Source of the DNA: Mycobacterium sp. 1245111.1
Lineage (GTDB): Bacteria > Actinomycetota > Actinomycetes > Mycobacteriales > Mycobacteriaceae
Direction: 5' to 3'
Length of the DNA stretch: 64,000 nt
NCBI RefSeq assembly: GCF_001673405.1
Contig: NZ_LZLV01000012.1
Span: forward strand, 37,182 to 101,181
In this document: positions 1 to 11,749 of the stretch, piece by piece
Position numbering within the stretch: the first letter of the stretch is position 1
Layout: each line of letters opens with the position of its first letter
Translations under genes and position numbers: made by a program
Notes under the pieces: generated by a model
Databases searched by the model: none
What the model was told of the DNA's origin: nothing
What the model saw: only the letters and a program-made list of their open reading frames with translations

Positions 1-252
1 GCGCGGAGCTGTCAGCCAGTGGACGGCTGACGCTTTTGCGTCAGTTTCGGTGCTGTAGTAAGTCACCGGTCGTCGATCTTGTAAACGTCTGACCGCGACG
101 GCGGCGTCGTTGCAATAATGCACTTCCACCTGAGTTGCGTTGCGCGCGAAGAAATCTGCGCCGTCCTCAGTGCGGTCCCACCCGTGCCTCTCGGCTAGTT
201 GGCGCAGCTCTGCTCGATCGCTTTCGGTGCGGTGTGCGACCGAGACAACCAC
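1..252 (-). CDS. Hypothetical protein, 3' end cut by window edge
   Basis: A reading frame runs on the minus strand from a GTG at 252 to the window edge without a stop (84 codons). A good ribosome binding site, GAAGGAG at 265-259, lies six bases before the GTG. The visible protein begins VVVSVAHRTESDRAEL and is hydrophilic. It has no membrane segment and no motif I recognise. It is called a gene because of the RBS, the frame open to the edge and the ordinary amino-acid composition. It has no assigned function, and its C-terminus lies outside the window. Confidence 0.5.
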   Translation of the reverse strand, partial: MVVSVAHRTESDRAELRQLAERHGWDRTEDGADFFARNATQVEVHYCNDAAVAVRRLQDRRPVTYYSTETDAKASAVHWLTAPR

Positions 253-606
253 GACTATCTCCTTCAGGCTTGCAAGCGCGGCCGATTACTCTTCGACCAT
301 GACGCTGGTTCCCTGGCCGCAGACTCGCCAAAAAAGTTGCTCACGGTGAGGGAACTCTACGCCGCGTCATCATCGTAATCATTCCCCACCAGCTACGGGA
401 TGACAGAACTGGTCACGGTGTCGGCAGGGGCGTTGTGCTCGTCCACATGTTAATGCGGCGACCTCCTCGATCGCTTCGCGAAACTTGCCGACTGAGGCTG
501 GGCTGGTGGCCCGCCGCATGTGGAGTCGTGTGGGCCGCCTGCTGCTGTCGAACACTGGCTGGTAGCCATCCATTCGAATCCTAGTGCGGCGCAAAACTCC
601 TCGTTG
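253..606. other. Non-coding stretch between two minus-strand genes
   Basis: These 354 bases separate the minus-strand hypothetical gene from the CsoR/CstR-like regulator gene, also on the minus strand. The open frames here (for example a 71-codon frame on the minus strand at 379-594) lack a convincing RBS and have biased, arginine-rich composition, so I do not call a gene. It probably holds the promoter of the leftmost gene and the 3' end of the regulator transcript. I see no clear terminator hairpin. Confidence 0.5.
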
Positions 607-3892
<3,286 letters not shown>

Positions 3893-3896
<4 letters not shown>

Positions 3897-4387
3897 GCGG
3901 CTTTCACCAGACACGACACCTGCGCGTGATGCCCAGAGGAGGACTGCTGGGCGGTGAGCTGCCCGTTGACAGTGATGCGGCACCCCAGGGTGTCGCTGTC
4001 GCCCTGGGCCACCACGTTGGCGATCACGCTGGGCAGCGTCGTCGAGATCGTGTACGTCCAGGGCAAATGCTCAAACGTCACCTGCTCGGGTACGGCGTGG
4101 GCGTTGAGATAGCTCAGGCTGCCGCGGGCATCCCTGGCCCCGACAATCTCGTACGTCACGTGCTTGACTGTCGACTGCGGCAGCGGCTCAGCGCTGCTGC
4201 CGGTCGCCGAGAAAATCGCCTCGGAGCCGAATACGCCGCGCAGCTCGCTTACCGCGATCCCGCCCAGAACAACAGCAGCGACTACGACCATGGCCACCCA
4301 CGATCTCGCCAGCGTCGCAACGATGACACCGCTCCTTTTCTCGGACCGGTCACTCGAGCGAGGCGCCGCAGGGATTTTGGTAGCCAA
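3893..4387 (-). CDS. MmpS-family membrane accessory protein
   Basis: This 164-residue MmpS protein is the small periplasmic partner of MmpL. It has a single membrane segment near residues 28-48, then a beta-rich domain with the family-typical stretches SYLNAHAVPEQV and CRITVNGQ near the C-terminus. The only upstream start in frame after the stop at 4393 region is TTG at 4387. A better Shine-Dalgarno-like AAAAGGAG lies inside the frame but is not followed by a usual start codon in phase, so the start is uncertain. The stop overlaps the mmpL start. The gene diverges from the DsbA-like gene, with an operator-like site between them. Confidence 0.88.
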
Positions 4388-4488
4388 TTTTTAGCTGCTT
4401 GCCAGTGTCGCGGTGGCGTCACTGCTCAGCGGGGTGTGCCTGTTGCCATGGACGCCCGGACGGCTTGCCGTCACACTCTGCCTCGCTT

Positions 4489-4502
4489 TACCGGTAGGGG
4501 TA
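4489..4502. promoter_or_regulatory. Second CsoR/CstR-type operator candidate
   Basis: TACCGGTAGGGGTA lies in the divergent intergenic region, 102 bases before mmpS and 137 bases before the DsbA-like gene. It matches the site at 909-922 at 11 of 14 positions and also contains the palindrome TACCGGTA. It could control both divergent units. Confidence 0.5.
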
Positions 4503-4638
4503 TGGGTATGTAGCATGATGACACAGTGCCGGCAGGTTGCAAACACCACGCAGCTGTAGGCATCACGCATGATGACCATTGACGCCGATCATGGTGTGAC
4601 GCTGACGAACTCGGCCGGAGCCAGAAAGGAAGCGAATC

Positions 4639-5244
4639 ATGGTTGTCGCATCTGGTGGGAGTCAGCGTTCCGCTGCGATCACGCTGTGGCTGGATCCGGT
4701 GTGTCCGTTCTCGTGGAACACCGCGCGGTGGCTGGCCTCAGCCACCGATGCCTTCGATCTGCGGTTGATGAGTTTGGCGGTGCTCAACGAAGGCCGCGAG
4801 CTACCCCCACCTCAGCGGGCCCGCATGAACGATTCACGACGGATCGGTCGACTCATGGCGGCACTGGCCGACGAACTAGGCCCACAGGCGCTGCGGGACG
4901 CGTACTTCGCCTTCGCCGACCAATACTTCGACCAGTCAACAGAAGTCAGCGACACGCTGGCCGATCACGTGCTGCACGCCGTGGGTGCTGCGCGCACCAC
5001 CGCGGCCGCGTTGGCTGACACCTCACACGACGCCGCAGTAGCGACATCACACCAGGCCAGCCAACACGCGCACGGTGACCCCGCCGGCAGCCCGCTGCTC
5101 ACTATCAATGACCGCACCGTTTTCGGGCCGGTACTGACCGGTGTCCCCGAACCCGACGACGGGCCCGACCTCCTCGCCGCGATCTGCGTTCTGGTGGGCG
5201 CACCGCAATTCAGCGAACTCAGCCGACCCCGCAACCACCCCTAA
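4639..5244 (+). CDS. DsbA-like oxidoreductase, Rv2466c-type nitroreductase family
   Basis: This 201-residue protein has the DsbA/thioredoxin fold of the mycothiol-dependent nitroreductase family (M. tuberculosis Rv2466c). The N-terminal strand and active site read LWLDPVCPFSW, with Cys22 at the start of the motif. Rv2466c has a CPWC pair, but here the fourth position is Ser25, so the enzyme keeps only one active-site cysteine and would use a monothiol mechanism or mixed disulfides with mycothiol. The helical insertion and the late stretch around NDRTVFGPVLTG agree with the family. The start ATG follows GAAAGGA. The gene opens the plus-strand run that continues with the SQR-like flavoprotein. 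The physiological substrate is unknown. Confidence 0.82.
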   Translation: MVVASGGSQRSAAITLWLDPVCPFSWNTARWLASATDAFDLRLMSLAVLNEGRELPPPQRARMNDSRRIGRLMAALADELGPQALRDAYFAFADQYFDQSTEVSDTLADHVLHAVGAARTTAAALADTSHDAAVATSHQASQHAHGDPAGSPLLTINDRTVFGPVLTGVPEPDDGPDLLAAICVLVGAPQFSELSRPRNHP

Positions 5245-5334
5245 CACCACCACCCTGCGCACGCCGAGCGCAAACGCGAATGCGGCAGGCACACAACGCA
5301 ACCACCACCGCAGTGATATAGGAGGTAACAGGGC

Positions 5335-6513
5335 ATGACACAGAAACTTCTCGTTCTCGGTGCCGGAATCGGCGGCCTGAGCGTGATCAAAGAGTTGTTC
5401 GAATCGGGGATCGATCTGGGCGATCTCGACATCACCGTGGTCGACGACGACTTCTCCCACTTCCTGGGGTTTACGTTGCCCTGGGTGATGCGGGGCTGGC
5501 GCGGCCCCGACAGCGTGCCAATCCGGCCCGCCGCCGACACACTGGCCGGCGTTCACCAGGTGACCGGCACGGTGAGCGCCGTCGACCCGCAGACCCACAC
5601 CGTCACCCTGACCGATGGCACCGACATCGGATTCGACGCCCTGGTGATCGCCACCGGCGCCCGCAACGCCATCGACAAGACTCCCGGGCTGCGTGACGCC
5701 GTCGAGCGTGGGACGGCCGTGCACTACTACAGCGCGGACGCCGCCTCCCGGGCCCATCAGGCATTGCGCGGATTCACCGGCGGCAACCTGGTGTTCTTGG
5801 TGACCGCGCAGCCCTACCGCTGCCCGGTCGCACCCTATGAGGGATCACTGTTGGCCGCAGACCTGCTGCGCGAGAACGGAACACGCTCTGCTACCTCGAT
5901 ATCGGTGTTCAGTCCCGAAAAGCACCCCATGCCCTCCGCGGGCCCTTTCGCCGGCCCCGAGCTCGTCGAGCTGCTCAACGCCAACGGCATCGCGTTCTTC
6001 GGGGAGCACGCCGTCGACCACATCGATGCCGACGCCAACACCATCCACTTCCAACACGGCGGTGACGCCGCGTTTGATCTGCTGGTGTTCATTCCGCCGC
6101 ACGAACCCGCCGTGAGCATCGACGGCGGTGGCTGGATCAGCGTGGATGCGACCACCATGCAAACCCAGTACCCGGGGATCTACGCCATAGGTGACACCAC
6201 CGTCATCACCTCTCCGTCGGGGCGTCCGCTGCCCAAAGCGGCCATCTTCGCCAAAAACGGGGCCAAAGCCGCCGCAGCCAACGCCTTGCACTACCTCGGC
6301 AAAACCGACACCGACACCGCACTGTCGGGAGAGGGATACTGCTTCGTCGACACCGGCAGCGGCCAATCCGCGCTGGGACAGGGAAATTTCTTCACCATGC
6401 CCCACCCCGCGATCCACCTCAGCCCGCCCTCAGAACAGCTGCACCACGACAAACACGGCGAAGAACACGACTGGCGCGCGATCTGGGAACACACCGCACC
6501 GGCAGCTCCGTGA
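5335..6513 (+). CDS. Sulfide:quinone-reductase-like FAD flavoprotein
   Basis: This 392-residue FAD/NAD(P)-fold flavoprotein resembles sulfide:quinone oxidoreductases and the flavocytochrome c sulfide dehydrogenase flavoprotein subunit (compare M. tuberculosis Rv0331). The FAD-binding motif LGAGIGG is at residues 8-14, an ATG motif (VIATGAR) is central, and a second FAD contact (YAIGDTT) is near residue 285. Cys163 in PYRCPVAPYEG and Cys336 in GEGYCFVDTG are spaced like the redox cysteine pair on which SQR builds a polysulfide chain. The start ATG follows TAGGAGG. Expected reaction: oxidation of sulfide to persulfide or polysulfide with electrons to quinone at the membrane. The CstR-like regulator and TauE exporter support this. 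Substrate is inferred. Confidence 0.85.
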   Translation: MTQKLLVLGAGIGGLSVIKELFESGIDLGDLDITVVDDDFSHFLGFTLPWVMRGWRGPDSVPIRPAADTLAGVHQVTGTVSAVDPQTHTVTLTDGTDIGFDALVIATGARNAIDKTPGLRDAVERGTAVHYYSADAASRAHQALRGFTGGNLVFLVTAQPYRCPVAPYEGSLLAADLLRENGTRSATSISVFSPEKHPMPSAGPFAGPELVELLNANGIAFFGEHAVDHIDADANTIHFQHGGDAAFDLLVFIPPHEPAVSIDGGGWISVDATTMQTQYPGIYAIGDTTVITSPSGRPLPKAAIFAKNGAKAAAANALHYLGKTDTDTALSGEGYCFVDTGSGQSALGQGNFFTMPHPAIHLSPPSEQLHHDKHGEEHDWRAIWEHTAPAAP

Positions 6514-6567
6514 GCCACCCAGGCCGCCACACCAGCTGCACACTGCCCCGGCTTTAGAGCCGCTGTC

Positions 6568-7245
6568 GTGCATGAGGTTACGGCTGCGCTACTGGCCACG
6601 CTGATGGGTCCAGCACTGGCCATGGCGCTCTCGCCGATCCCCGTCGTCATCGCCCTCGTGATCTTGATCCACAACGACCGCCCCCGCGCATCCAGCATCG
6701 CCTACCTGGCCGGTCGAGCCACCGCGCTGACAGCATCCGCGCTGGCAGTCACCGGCGCATCATCTCTCCTCGCGGGGGCAACGCACCGACACCTGCCGTC
6801 GTGGACAAAGTTCGGCGCTGCCACGATCGGGGCCGCGATGATTGTCGCCGGGTTCCGCACCTGGCGGCGACGACGCCGCGCGTCGACTACCGATCCGGGC
6901 TGGCATCGCCACCTCGGCGGCATCCGACCGCCTACCTCCGCGGCGATCGGTCTGCTGCCGCCACTGCTCAACCCCAAAGTGCTGGCCGCCAGCGCGGCCG
7001 CGGGAACCCAGATCACCGCCCTAGGCTCGCCTGCGGCGATCATCACAGCGCTGGGGTGTTACGTCGCAGTGGCAACCTCGACCGTCGCCGCACCCGTGCT
7101 GATCTATCTGCTCGCCGGAGCGCGCATCGACCACCGACTCGAACGCGTCCGGGGCGTGATTGCTGCACGCCAACACGAAACCACCGCGGTGACCCTGATG
7201 ACCATCGGTGCCGCGATCATCATCTACGGGCTGGCCCGACCGTGA
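6568..7245 (+). CDS. GAP-family integral membrane protein (Sap-like)
   Basis: This is a 225-residue polytopic membrane protein with about six hydrophobic segments. It opens with a helix containing MALSPIPVVIALVILI and ends in a hydrophobic tail. The composition and the Pro-rich first helix match the GAP/Sap family (sulfolipid-1-addressing protein and GPL-addressing protein), which assists MmpL-dependent lipid export in mycobacteria. An MmpL gene lies a few kilobases away in the same locus. The start is GTG at 6568 (reading VHEVTA); a later start is possible. It follows the SQR-like gene by 54 bases and precedes the TauE gene by 30 bases, so it is probably co-transcribed. The cargo is unknown. 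Confidence 0.7.
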   Translation: MHEVTAALLATLMGPALAMALSPIPVVIALVILIHNDRPRASSIAYLAGRATALTASALAVTGASSLLAGATHRHLPSWTKFGAATIGAAMIVAGFRTWRRRRRASTTDPGWHRHLGGIRPPTSAAIGLLPPLLNPKVLAASAAAGTQITALGSPAAIITALGCYVAVATSTVAAPVLIYLLAGARIDHRLERVRGVIAARQHETTAVTLMTIGAAIIIYGLARP

Positions 7246-7275
7246 ACCCGACTCACACACAAGCGATCAGGTGAG

Positions 7276-8136
7276 ATGAGCGCCATTGGTATTGCTGTCA
7301 TCAGCGGAGTCCTGCTGGGACTGTGCCTGGGCACTCTCGGTGGTGGCGGCTCCATTCTCGCCGTGCCCATCCTCGTATCAGCCCTCAATGTGGGGCCACG
7401 ACCAGCGACCAGCGCCTCACTGATCATCGTCGGGCTGACCTCCGCCGTCGCCGCGATCGCTCATGCCCGCGGTGGCCGGGTGCGGTGGAAAGCCGCCACG
7501 GCGTTCGGGGTGATCGGCTCAACCACCGCATTCGCGGGGTCGATGCTCAACCGTGCCGTCAACCCTCAACTCCTGATGATCGCGTTCTCCGTGCTCATGG
7601 TGGCCGCCGCGATCGGGATGCTGCGCCGCACCACACAACCCCGACACCAACCGGACCCGCCCGCCGCCGAGACCGGCCACCCCGTCGCGGTGCCGGCCGC
7701 GACGATGGCCGCGGCCCCCGCGGCGCGACCACAGACCCGCGTTGCTTGGGCCGGCAAGTTCGTCGCGGCGGCGCTCATGGTGGGATTTCTGACCGGATTC
7801 CTCGGCGTCGGCGGCGGGTTCCTCATCGTGCCCGCCCTGGTACTGGCCATGGACTATTCGATGCCCATCGCGGTGGGCACATCCCTGGTCATCATCGCCA
7901 TCACCAGCGCGGGCGCCTTCGCGGCACGTCTGCCCGCCGCTCACATCCCCTGGACACTGGTCGCGTCGTTCACTGCGGCCGCCATCGCGGGATCTCTGAG
8001 CGGCACCGCTATCAGCGAACGCATCTCCGGTGCCAAGCTCACCCGAAGCTTCGCCGTCGCACTGATCGCCGTCTCCGTCTACGTCGCCCTCACTGCCGGA
8101 TTACACCTCGCGCACGAGCACCCGCCGAGTCCCTAA
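7276..8136 (+). CDS. TauE/SafE-family sulfite or organosulfur exporter
   Basis: This 286-residue membrane protein belongs to the TauE/SafE family of exporters for sulfite, sulfoacetate, thiosulfate and related anions. The family's internal duplication is visible: GTLGGGGSILAVPIL near residue 18 and GFLGVGGGFLIVPAL near residue 175, each at the start of a four-helix half. A Pro/Ala-rich loop near residues 120-150 joins the halves. It is the last intact gene of the plus-strand sulfur run, placed after the SQR-like and GAP genes. In such a setting it probably exports sulfite or thiosulfate formed when sulfide is oxidised; that role is inference. Confidence 0.88.
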   Translation: MSAIGIAVISGVLLGLCLGTLGGGGSILAVPILVSALNVGPRPATSASLIIVGLTSAVAAIAHARGGRVRWKAATAFGVIGSTTAFAGSMLNRAVNPQLLMIAFSVLMVAAAIGMLRRTTQPRHQPDPPAAETGHPVAVPAATMAAAPAARPQTRVAWAGKFVAAALMVGFLTGFLGVGGGFLIVPALVLAMDYSMPIAVGTSLVIIAITSAGAFAARLPAAHIPWTLVASFTAAAIAGSLSGTAISERISGAKLTRSFAVALIAVSVYVALTAGLHLAHEHPPSP

Positions 8137-8202
8137 GTCAGACGACTTCTAGGGGGTCAAAATTCAGAAGTTGACTCGGGGTTACTTTTAGCAAGTTGTT
8201 GA

Positions 8203-9538
8203 CACTGGTCACGGCGGTATGCCGAGCAACCCGAGATACTTGAGTACCTCCAACGACTCGTGGAGAGTGGCGGACTGGACGCACATCTGCGCACGCAGAC
8301 CGAAGTTGTCGACCTGACCTTCGACGAACAGTCCGGGCGTTGGACACTGTCCACGAGCTCGAACGAGACGATATGCTGCGATGTCGTCGTCTCGGCCGTG
8401 GGTCAGCTGTCCTTACCCCACATACCTGATATCGCCGACGCAGACACCTTTCAGGGGCCGCGCTTTCACTCGGCGCGTTGGGACCGGTCGGTTTCGCTTC
8501 GCGGCAAGCAAGTAGCCGTCATCGGCACAGGAGCTAGTGCGATCCAATTCGTGCCGCACATAGCCCCGCGAGGCAGAGCATGTCACGCTATATCAGCGCA
8601 CGGCTCCGTGGATCTTGCCGAAGTGGGACAGCAGGTATGGAGTCCTTCACCACAGGGTGAGCGGATTATTGCCGATGGCGCAGCGCCTCGAGCGTTTCGC
8701 GGTATGGCTACTTTTCGAGTTGCTCGCTGTGACGCTAGTCGACGCGAAGCCCCTCTCACGCGTCCTCGGTGCGATCGCGCGCCGCCACCTACATCGGCAG
8801 GTTGGCAGCCCATCTTTGCGCGAGCAATTGACGCCTTCCGACGCGCCAGGGTGCAAGCGAGTGCTGTTCTCGAATGATTACTATCCAGCAATCGCGAGTG
8901 ATCGCGTGTCGTTGGTGCCGAAGGCTATCGCAGAGCTCTGCGACAAGGGTGTCAAGACCGTGGATGGAGAGTTTCGTCCTGCAGATGTCGTGATCTACGG
9001 AACCGGTTTTCGCGCCACCGATTTTCTCGCCCCGATGTCCGTGCGCGGCTCTCGCGGAGTCTTCTTGGCCGAGGTGTGGAAGACCCAGGCATACGCATAT
9101 CTGGGCATCACTGTCCCCATGTTCCCGAACCTGTTCCTGCTTTATGGTCCCAACACGAATGTGGGCTCGGGGTCGATCCTCTACATGATCGAGTCACAAG
9201 TCCGTCACATCACAACGCTCATCAAGGTCGTGGCTGCTCATCCGGGTCATGCGGTCGAGGTCAAGTCAGAGATCGCGCAACGTTACAACACGCGCTTGAG
9301 AAGGCGACTACGGAGGTCGGTGTGGGCGCTGTGTGCGAGCTGGTATCGAACCTCGAGTGGGGAAATCCCGACGAACTGGCCGGGGCCGACCTTGGTTTAT
9401 CGACTTCTCACGCGGAAGCCGCGCAGCGGCGATTACGTCTTGAGAAAGGTCGGGCGTCTAAAGGTCGGAGGCCCCGCTGCACCGAGTCTGCCGGGTCCTG
9501 GGCCGGCCATGGGTGCGAGACGCGCACTTAACCCCTAG
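8203..9538 (+). pseudogene. Baeyer-Villiger/FMO-type flavin monooxygenase, truncated and frameshifted
   Basis: Three-frame reading gives most of a CzcO/BVMO-type flavoprotein. The first recognisable residues, HWSRRYAEQPEILEYLQ, start directly after an in-frame TGA near 8200, so the N-terminal FAD-binding Rossmann motif is missing. The NADPH site (VAVIGTGASAIQF) is present. At about 8568 the frame shifts by one base: after HIAPR the family continuation EAEHVTLYQRTAPWILPKWD is found only in the next frame and runs on to 9538, including VVIYGTGFRATDF and LLYGPNTNVG. The gene is therefore 5'-truncated and frame-disrupted and should be inactive. It directly precedes the P450 cluster and may be a decayed member of it. 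BVMO, acyl-CoA ligase and AdhD-type genes also occur together in the M. tuberculosis mymA operon. Confidence 0.85.
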
Positions 9539-9627
9539 TCCAATAATGTCCAGATATTGACATCGAGTGCATGTTTGTAAAGACTGGTGGAGACGCCGTC
9601 AGAGCGGCCCAGCGTCCAGGAGGAACC

Positions 9628-11085
9628 ATGACGAATCACCTTCTCGCACCTGCGCACCACGTGAAGGAGCGGTTGTCCTCTGTGATCATGGTCCCCGCGC
9701 CTCACGCCGTCGACGACAGATGGCGTCGATGGAGCCGGGACTGGCCGGTTCGTGAACTGGCACCGGCACCCGCGGGCAGTGGATTGAAAGCCGTGCGGGG
9801 GGATGCCGGACTGCCCTTGGTGGGTCACACGCTCGACTACATACGATTCGGCTCGGATTTCAGTCGAGAGCGCTACGACCGTCTGGGTTCGGTGTCGTGG
9901 ATGGGCGCGTTCGGCACCAAGATGGTGGTCATCGCCGGCCCTGACGCCACTCGAGAGGCGTTTACGAGCGAAGCGAAGGCATTCTCTCAGGATGGCTGGT
10001 CCTTCCTGATCGACGCCTTCTTCCATCGCGGTTTGATGCTCATGAGCTTCGACGAGCACTTGATGCACCGGCGCATCATGCAGGAGGCGTTTACGCGTCC
10101 GCGCCTGACCGGATACGTCGAACAGGTGACCCCATGCGTTCGCTCGGCAGTGCCTGCGTGGCCGGTGGGCCCGTCGGTTCGAATCTACCCACTGTTGAAG
10201 GAACTCACCCTCGACATAGCTACCGACGTCTTCATGGGCGGCCGTGGCAAGGACGAGAGCGATGCTGTCAACAAGGCGTTCGTCGCTACGGTCCGGGCGG
10301 CGAGTTCCCTTGTGCGTGTTCCGCTTCCGGGAACCAGATTCCGCGCTGGTGTGCGAGGCCGGCGCGTCTTGGAGGACTACTTCTTCCGGCATCTGCCTGC
10401 CGCGCGAGCGGGTGAAACGGAGGATCTGTTCGCTGCTCTCTGTCAAGCCACGACCGAAGACGGGGAGCGGTTTTCCGACGAGGATGTGGTGAATCACATG
10501 ATCTTTTTGATGATGGCGGCCCACGACACCTCGACGATCACCACCACAGCGGTCACCTATTTCCTTGCCAAGTATCCGCAGTGGCAGGAGGCTGCGGCTG
10601 CGGAAGCCGCGGCCATCGGTGACGGGTTGCCCGATATCGATGTCCTGGAGAAGATGACGGTCATCGACCTCGTGATCAAGGAAGCGCTCAGACTGCTTGC
10701 ACCTGTTCCGCTGGTGACGCGCAAGACGGTTCGAGATGTCGCCATCGACGGATATCACGTCCCCGCGAACACGTTGTGCGCCATAACGCCTGCCGTGAAT
10801 CACTTCGATCGAACGATCTGGAGTGATCCGGAGCGGTTCGATCCCTCACGTTTCGACGAGCCTCGGCGCGAAGACCAACACCACCGATTCGCCTGGGTTC
10901 CGTTCGGAGGTGGAGCGCACAAGTGCATCGGCATGCAATTCGGGACGCTCGAGGTCAAAGCAATCCTGCACAGGATGCTGCGTTCGTTCACTTGGAAGGT
11001 TCCGGAGAACTATCACGTCCGATGGGACAACACCTCGCTGCCCATTCCGGTGGACGGACTTCCGTTGGAGATGAAGCGCCGATGA
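9628..11085 (+). CDS. Cytochrome P450 (CYP136-like)
   Basis: This is a 485-residue cytochrome P450. The I-helix oxygen-binding motif is AAHDTST, the ExxR motif is EALRLL, and the heme loop is FGGGAHKCIG with the cysteine ligand at residue 433. The length and the AAHDTSTITTT stretch remind me of CYP136 (M. tuberculosis Rv3059), but family naming needs an identity value I cannot compute. The start ATG at 9628 has AGGAGGA eight bases upstream; the longer frame start at 9571 has none. It is the first intact gene of the catabolic/tailoring cluster. Its stop overlaps the next gene's start (ATGA). It would need ferredoxin partners from elsewhere. Confidence 0.9.
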   Translation: MTNHLLAPAHHVKERLSSVIMVPAPHAVDDRWRRWSRDWPVRELAPAPAGSGLKAVRGDAGLPLVGHTLDYIRFGSDFSRERYDRLGSVSWMGAFGTKMVVIAGPDATREAFTSEAKAFSQDGWSFLIDAFFHRGLMLMSFDEHLMHRRIMQEAFTRPRLTGYVEQVTPCVRSAVPAWPVGPSVRIYPLLKELTLDIATDVFMGGRGKDESDAVNKAFVATVRAASSLVRVPLPGTRFRAGVRGRRVLEDYFFRHLPAARAGETEDLFAALCQATTEDGERFSDEDVVNHMIFLMMAAHDTSTITTTAVTYFLAKYPQWQEAAAAEAAAIGDGLPDIDVLEKMTVIDLVIKEALRLLAPVPLVTRKTVRDVAIDGYHVPANTLCAITPAVNHFDRTIWSDPERFDPSRFDEPRREDQHHRFAWVPFGGGAHKCIGMQFGTLEVKAILHRMLRSFTWKVPENYHVRWDNTSLPIPVDGLPLEMKRR

Positions 11086-11735
11086 CCGTCGACCACAGGC
11101 CCTACCTCGAACCCACGGAGTTTCTTGACTGGCAACAAGATTCGGTACGTGACTTCGTGTCATCGGCGATCCGTGGTGCCTGCGGCGACACCGAGAAGGC
11201 CATCGCCATCTTCACCGCGGTCCGTGACTCCATTTGGTACGACCCGTACACGGTGACCGACAACCCACACGCGTATCGCGCCAGCACCGTCGCGACCGCA
11301 GAACGGGCCTACTGCGTCCCGAAGGCCGTGCTGTTGACTGCAGCATGCCGAGCGGCGGGAATCCCGGCGCGGCTGGGGTTCGCCGACGTCCGAAACCACC
11401 TCCAGACCAAGACATTGCGCGAGCGGATGGGTGGTGCCGACGTTTTCGTCTACCACGGCTACAGTCTCATGCTCCTCAACGGTGCGTGGGTAAAGGCCAC
11501 CCCGGCGTTCAATCGCGAGCTGTGCGCACGTTTCGGTGTCTCGCCGATCGAATTCGACGGCTGTAGCGACGCGCTACTCCATGGTTTCACCGCTGACGGC
11601 ACCCAGCACATGGAGTATCTGCGCGACCGGGGAGCCTACGACGATCTACCCCTAGCAGACATCCTGCGAGCACTGAGAACGCATTACGGCACATTCATCG
11701 ACCAGCCGAACAGCCGTCCCGACCTTTTCGCCTGA
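11082..11735 (+). CDS. Transglutaminase-like superfamily protein
   Basis: This 217-residue protein has the transglutaminase-like (papain-fold) core. The catalytic cysteine candidate is Cys78 in AYCVPKAVLLTAACRAAGIPAR, and the histidine is His125 in YHGYSLMLLNG. The third position, normally Asp in the pattern W-x-x-x-D-P, is Thr140 (WVKATPAFN), which may lower or change activity. The start ATG overlaps the P450 stop, so the two are coupled, and this start is chosen over the longer upstream frame for that reason. Relatives act as proteases, amidases or acyltransferases. The substrate here is unknown. Confidence 0.8.
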   Translation: MTVDHRPYLEPTEFLDWQQDSVRDFVSSAIRGACGDTEKAIAIFTAVRDSIWYDPYTVTDNPHAYRASTVATAERAYCVPKAVLLTAACRAAGIPARLGFADVRNHLQTKTLRERMGGADVFVYHGYSLMLLNGAWVKATPAFNRELCARFGVSPIEFDGCSDALLHGFTADGTQHMEYLRDRGAYDDLPLADILRALRTHYGTFIDQPNSRPDLFA

Positions 11736-11749
11736 AAGCGCCCTGCACG

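Noticed and set aside
8203..9538. Two separate intact flavin monooxygenase genes
   Set aside because: The two frames are consecutive parts of one BVMO-like protein joined by a one-base shift, and the FAD-binding N-terminus is absent.
9535..10803. 422-codon minus-strand frame under the P450 gene
   Set aside because: The plus strand has a complete P450 with all motifs. The minus frame is Arg/His-rich with no recognisable domain.
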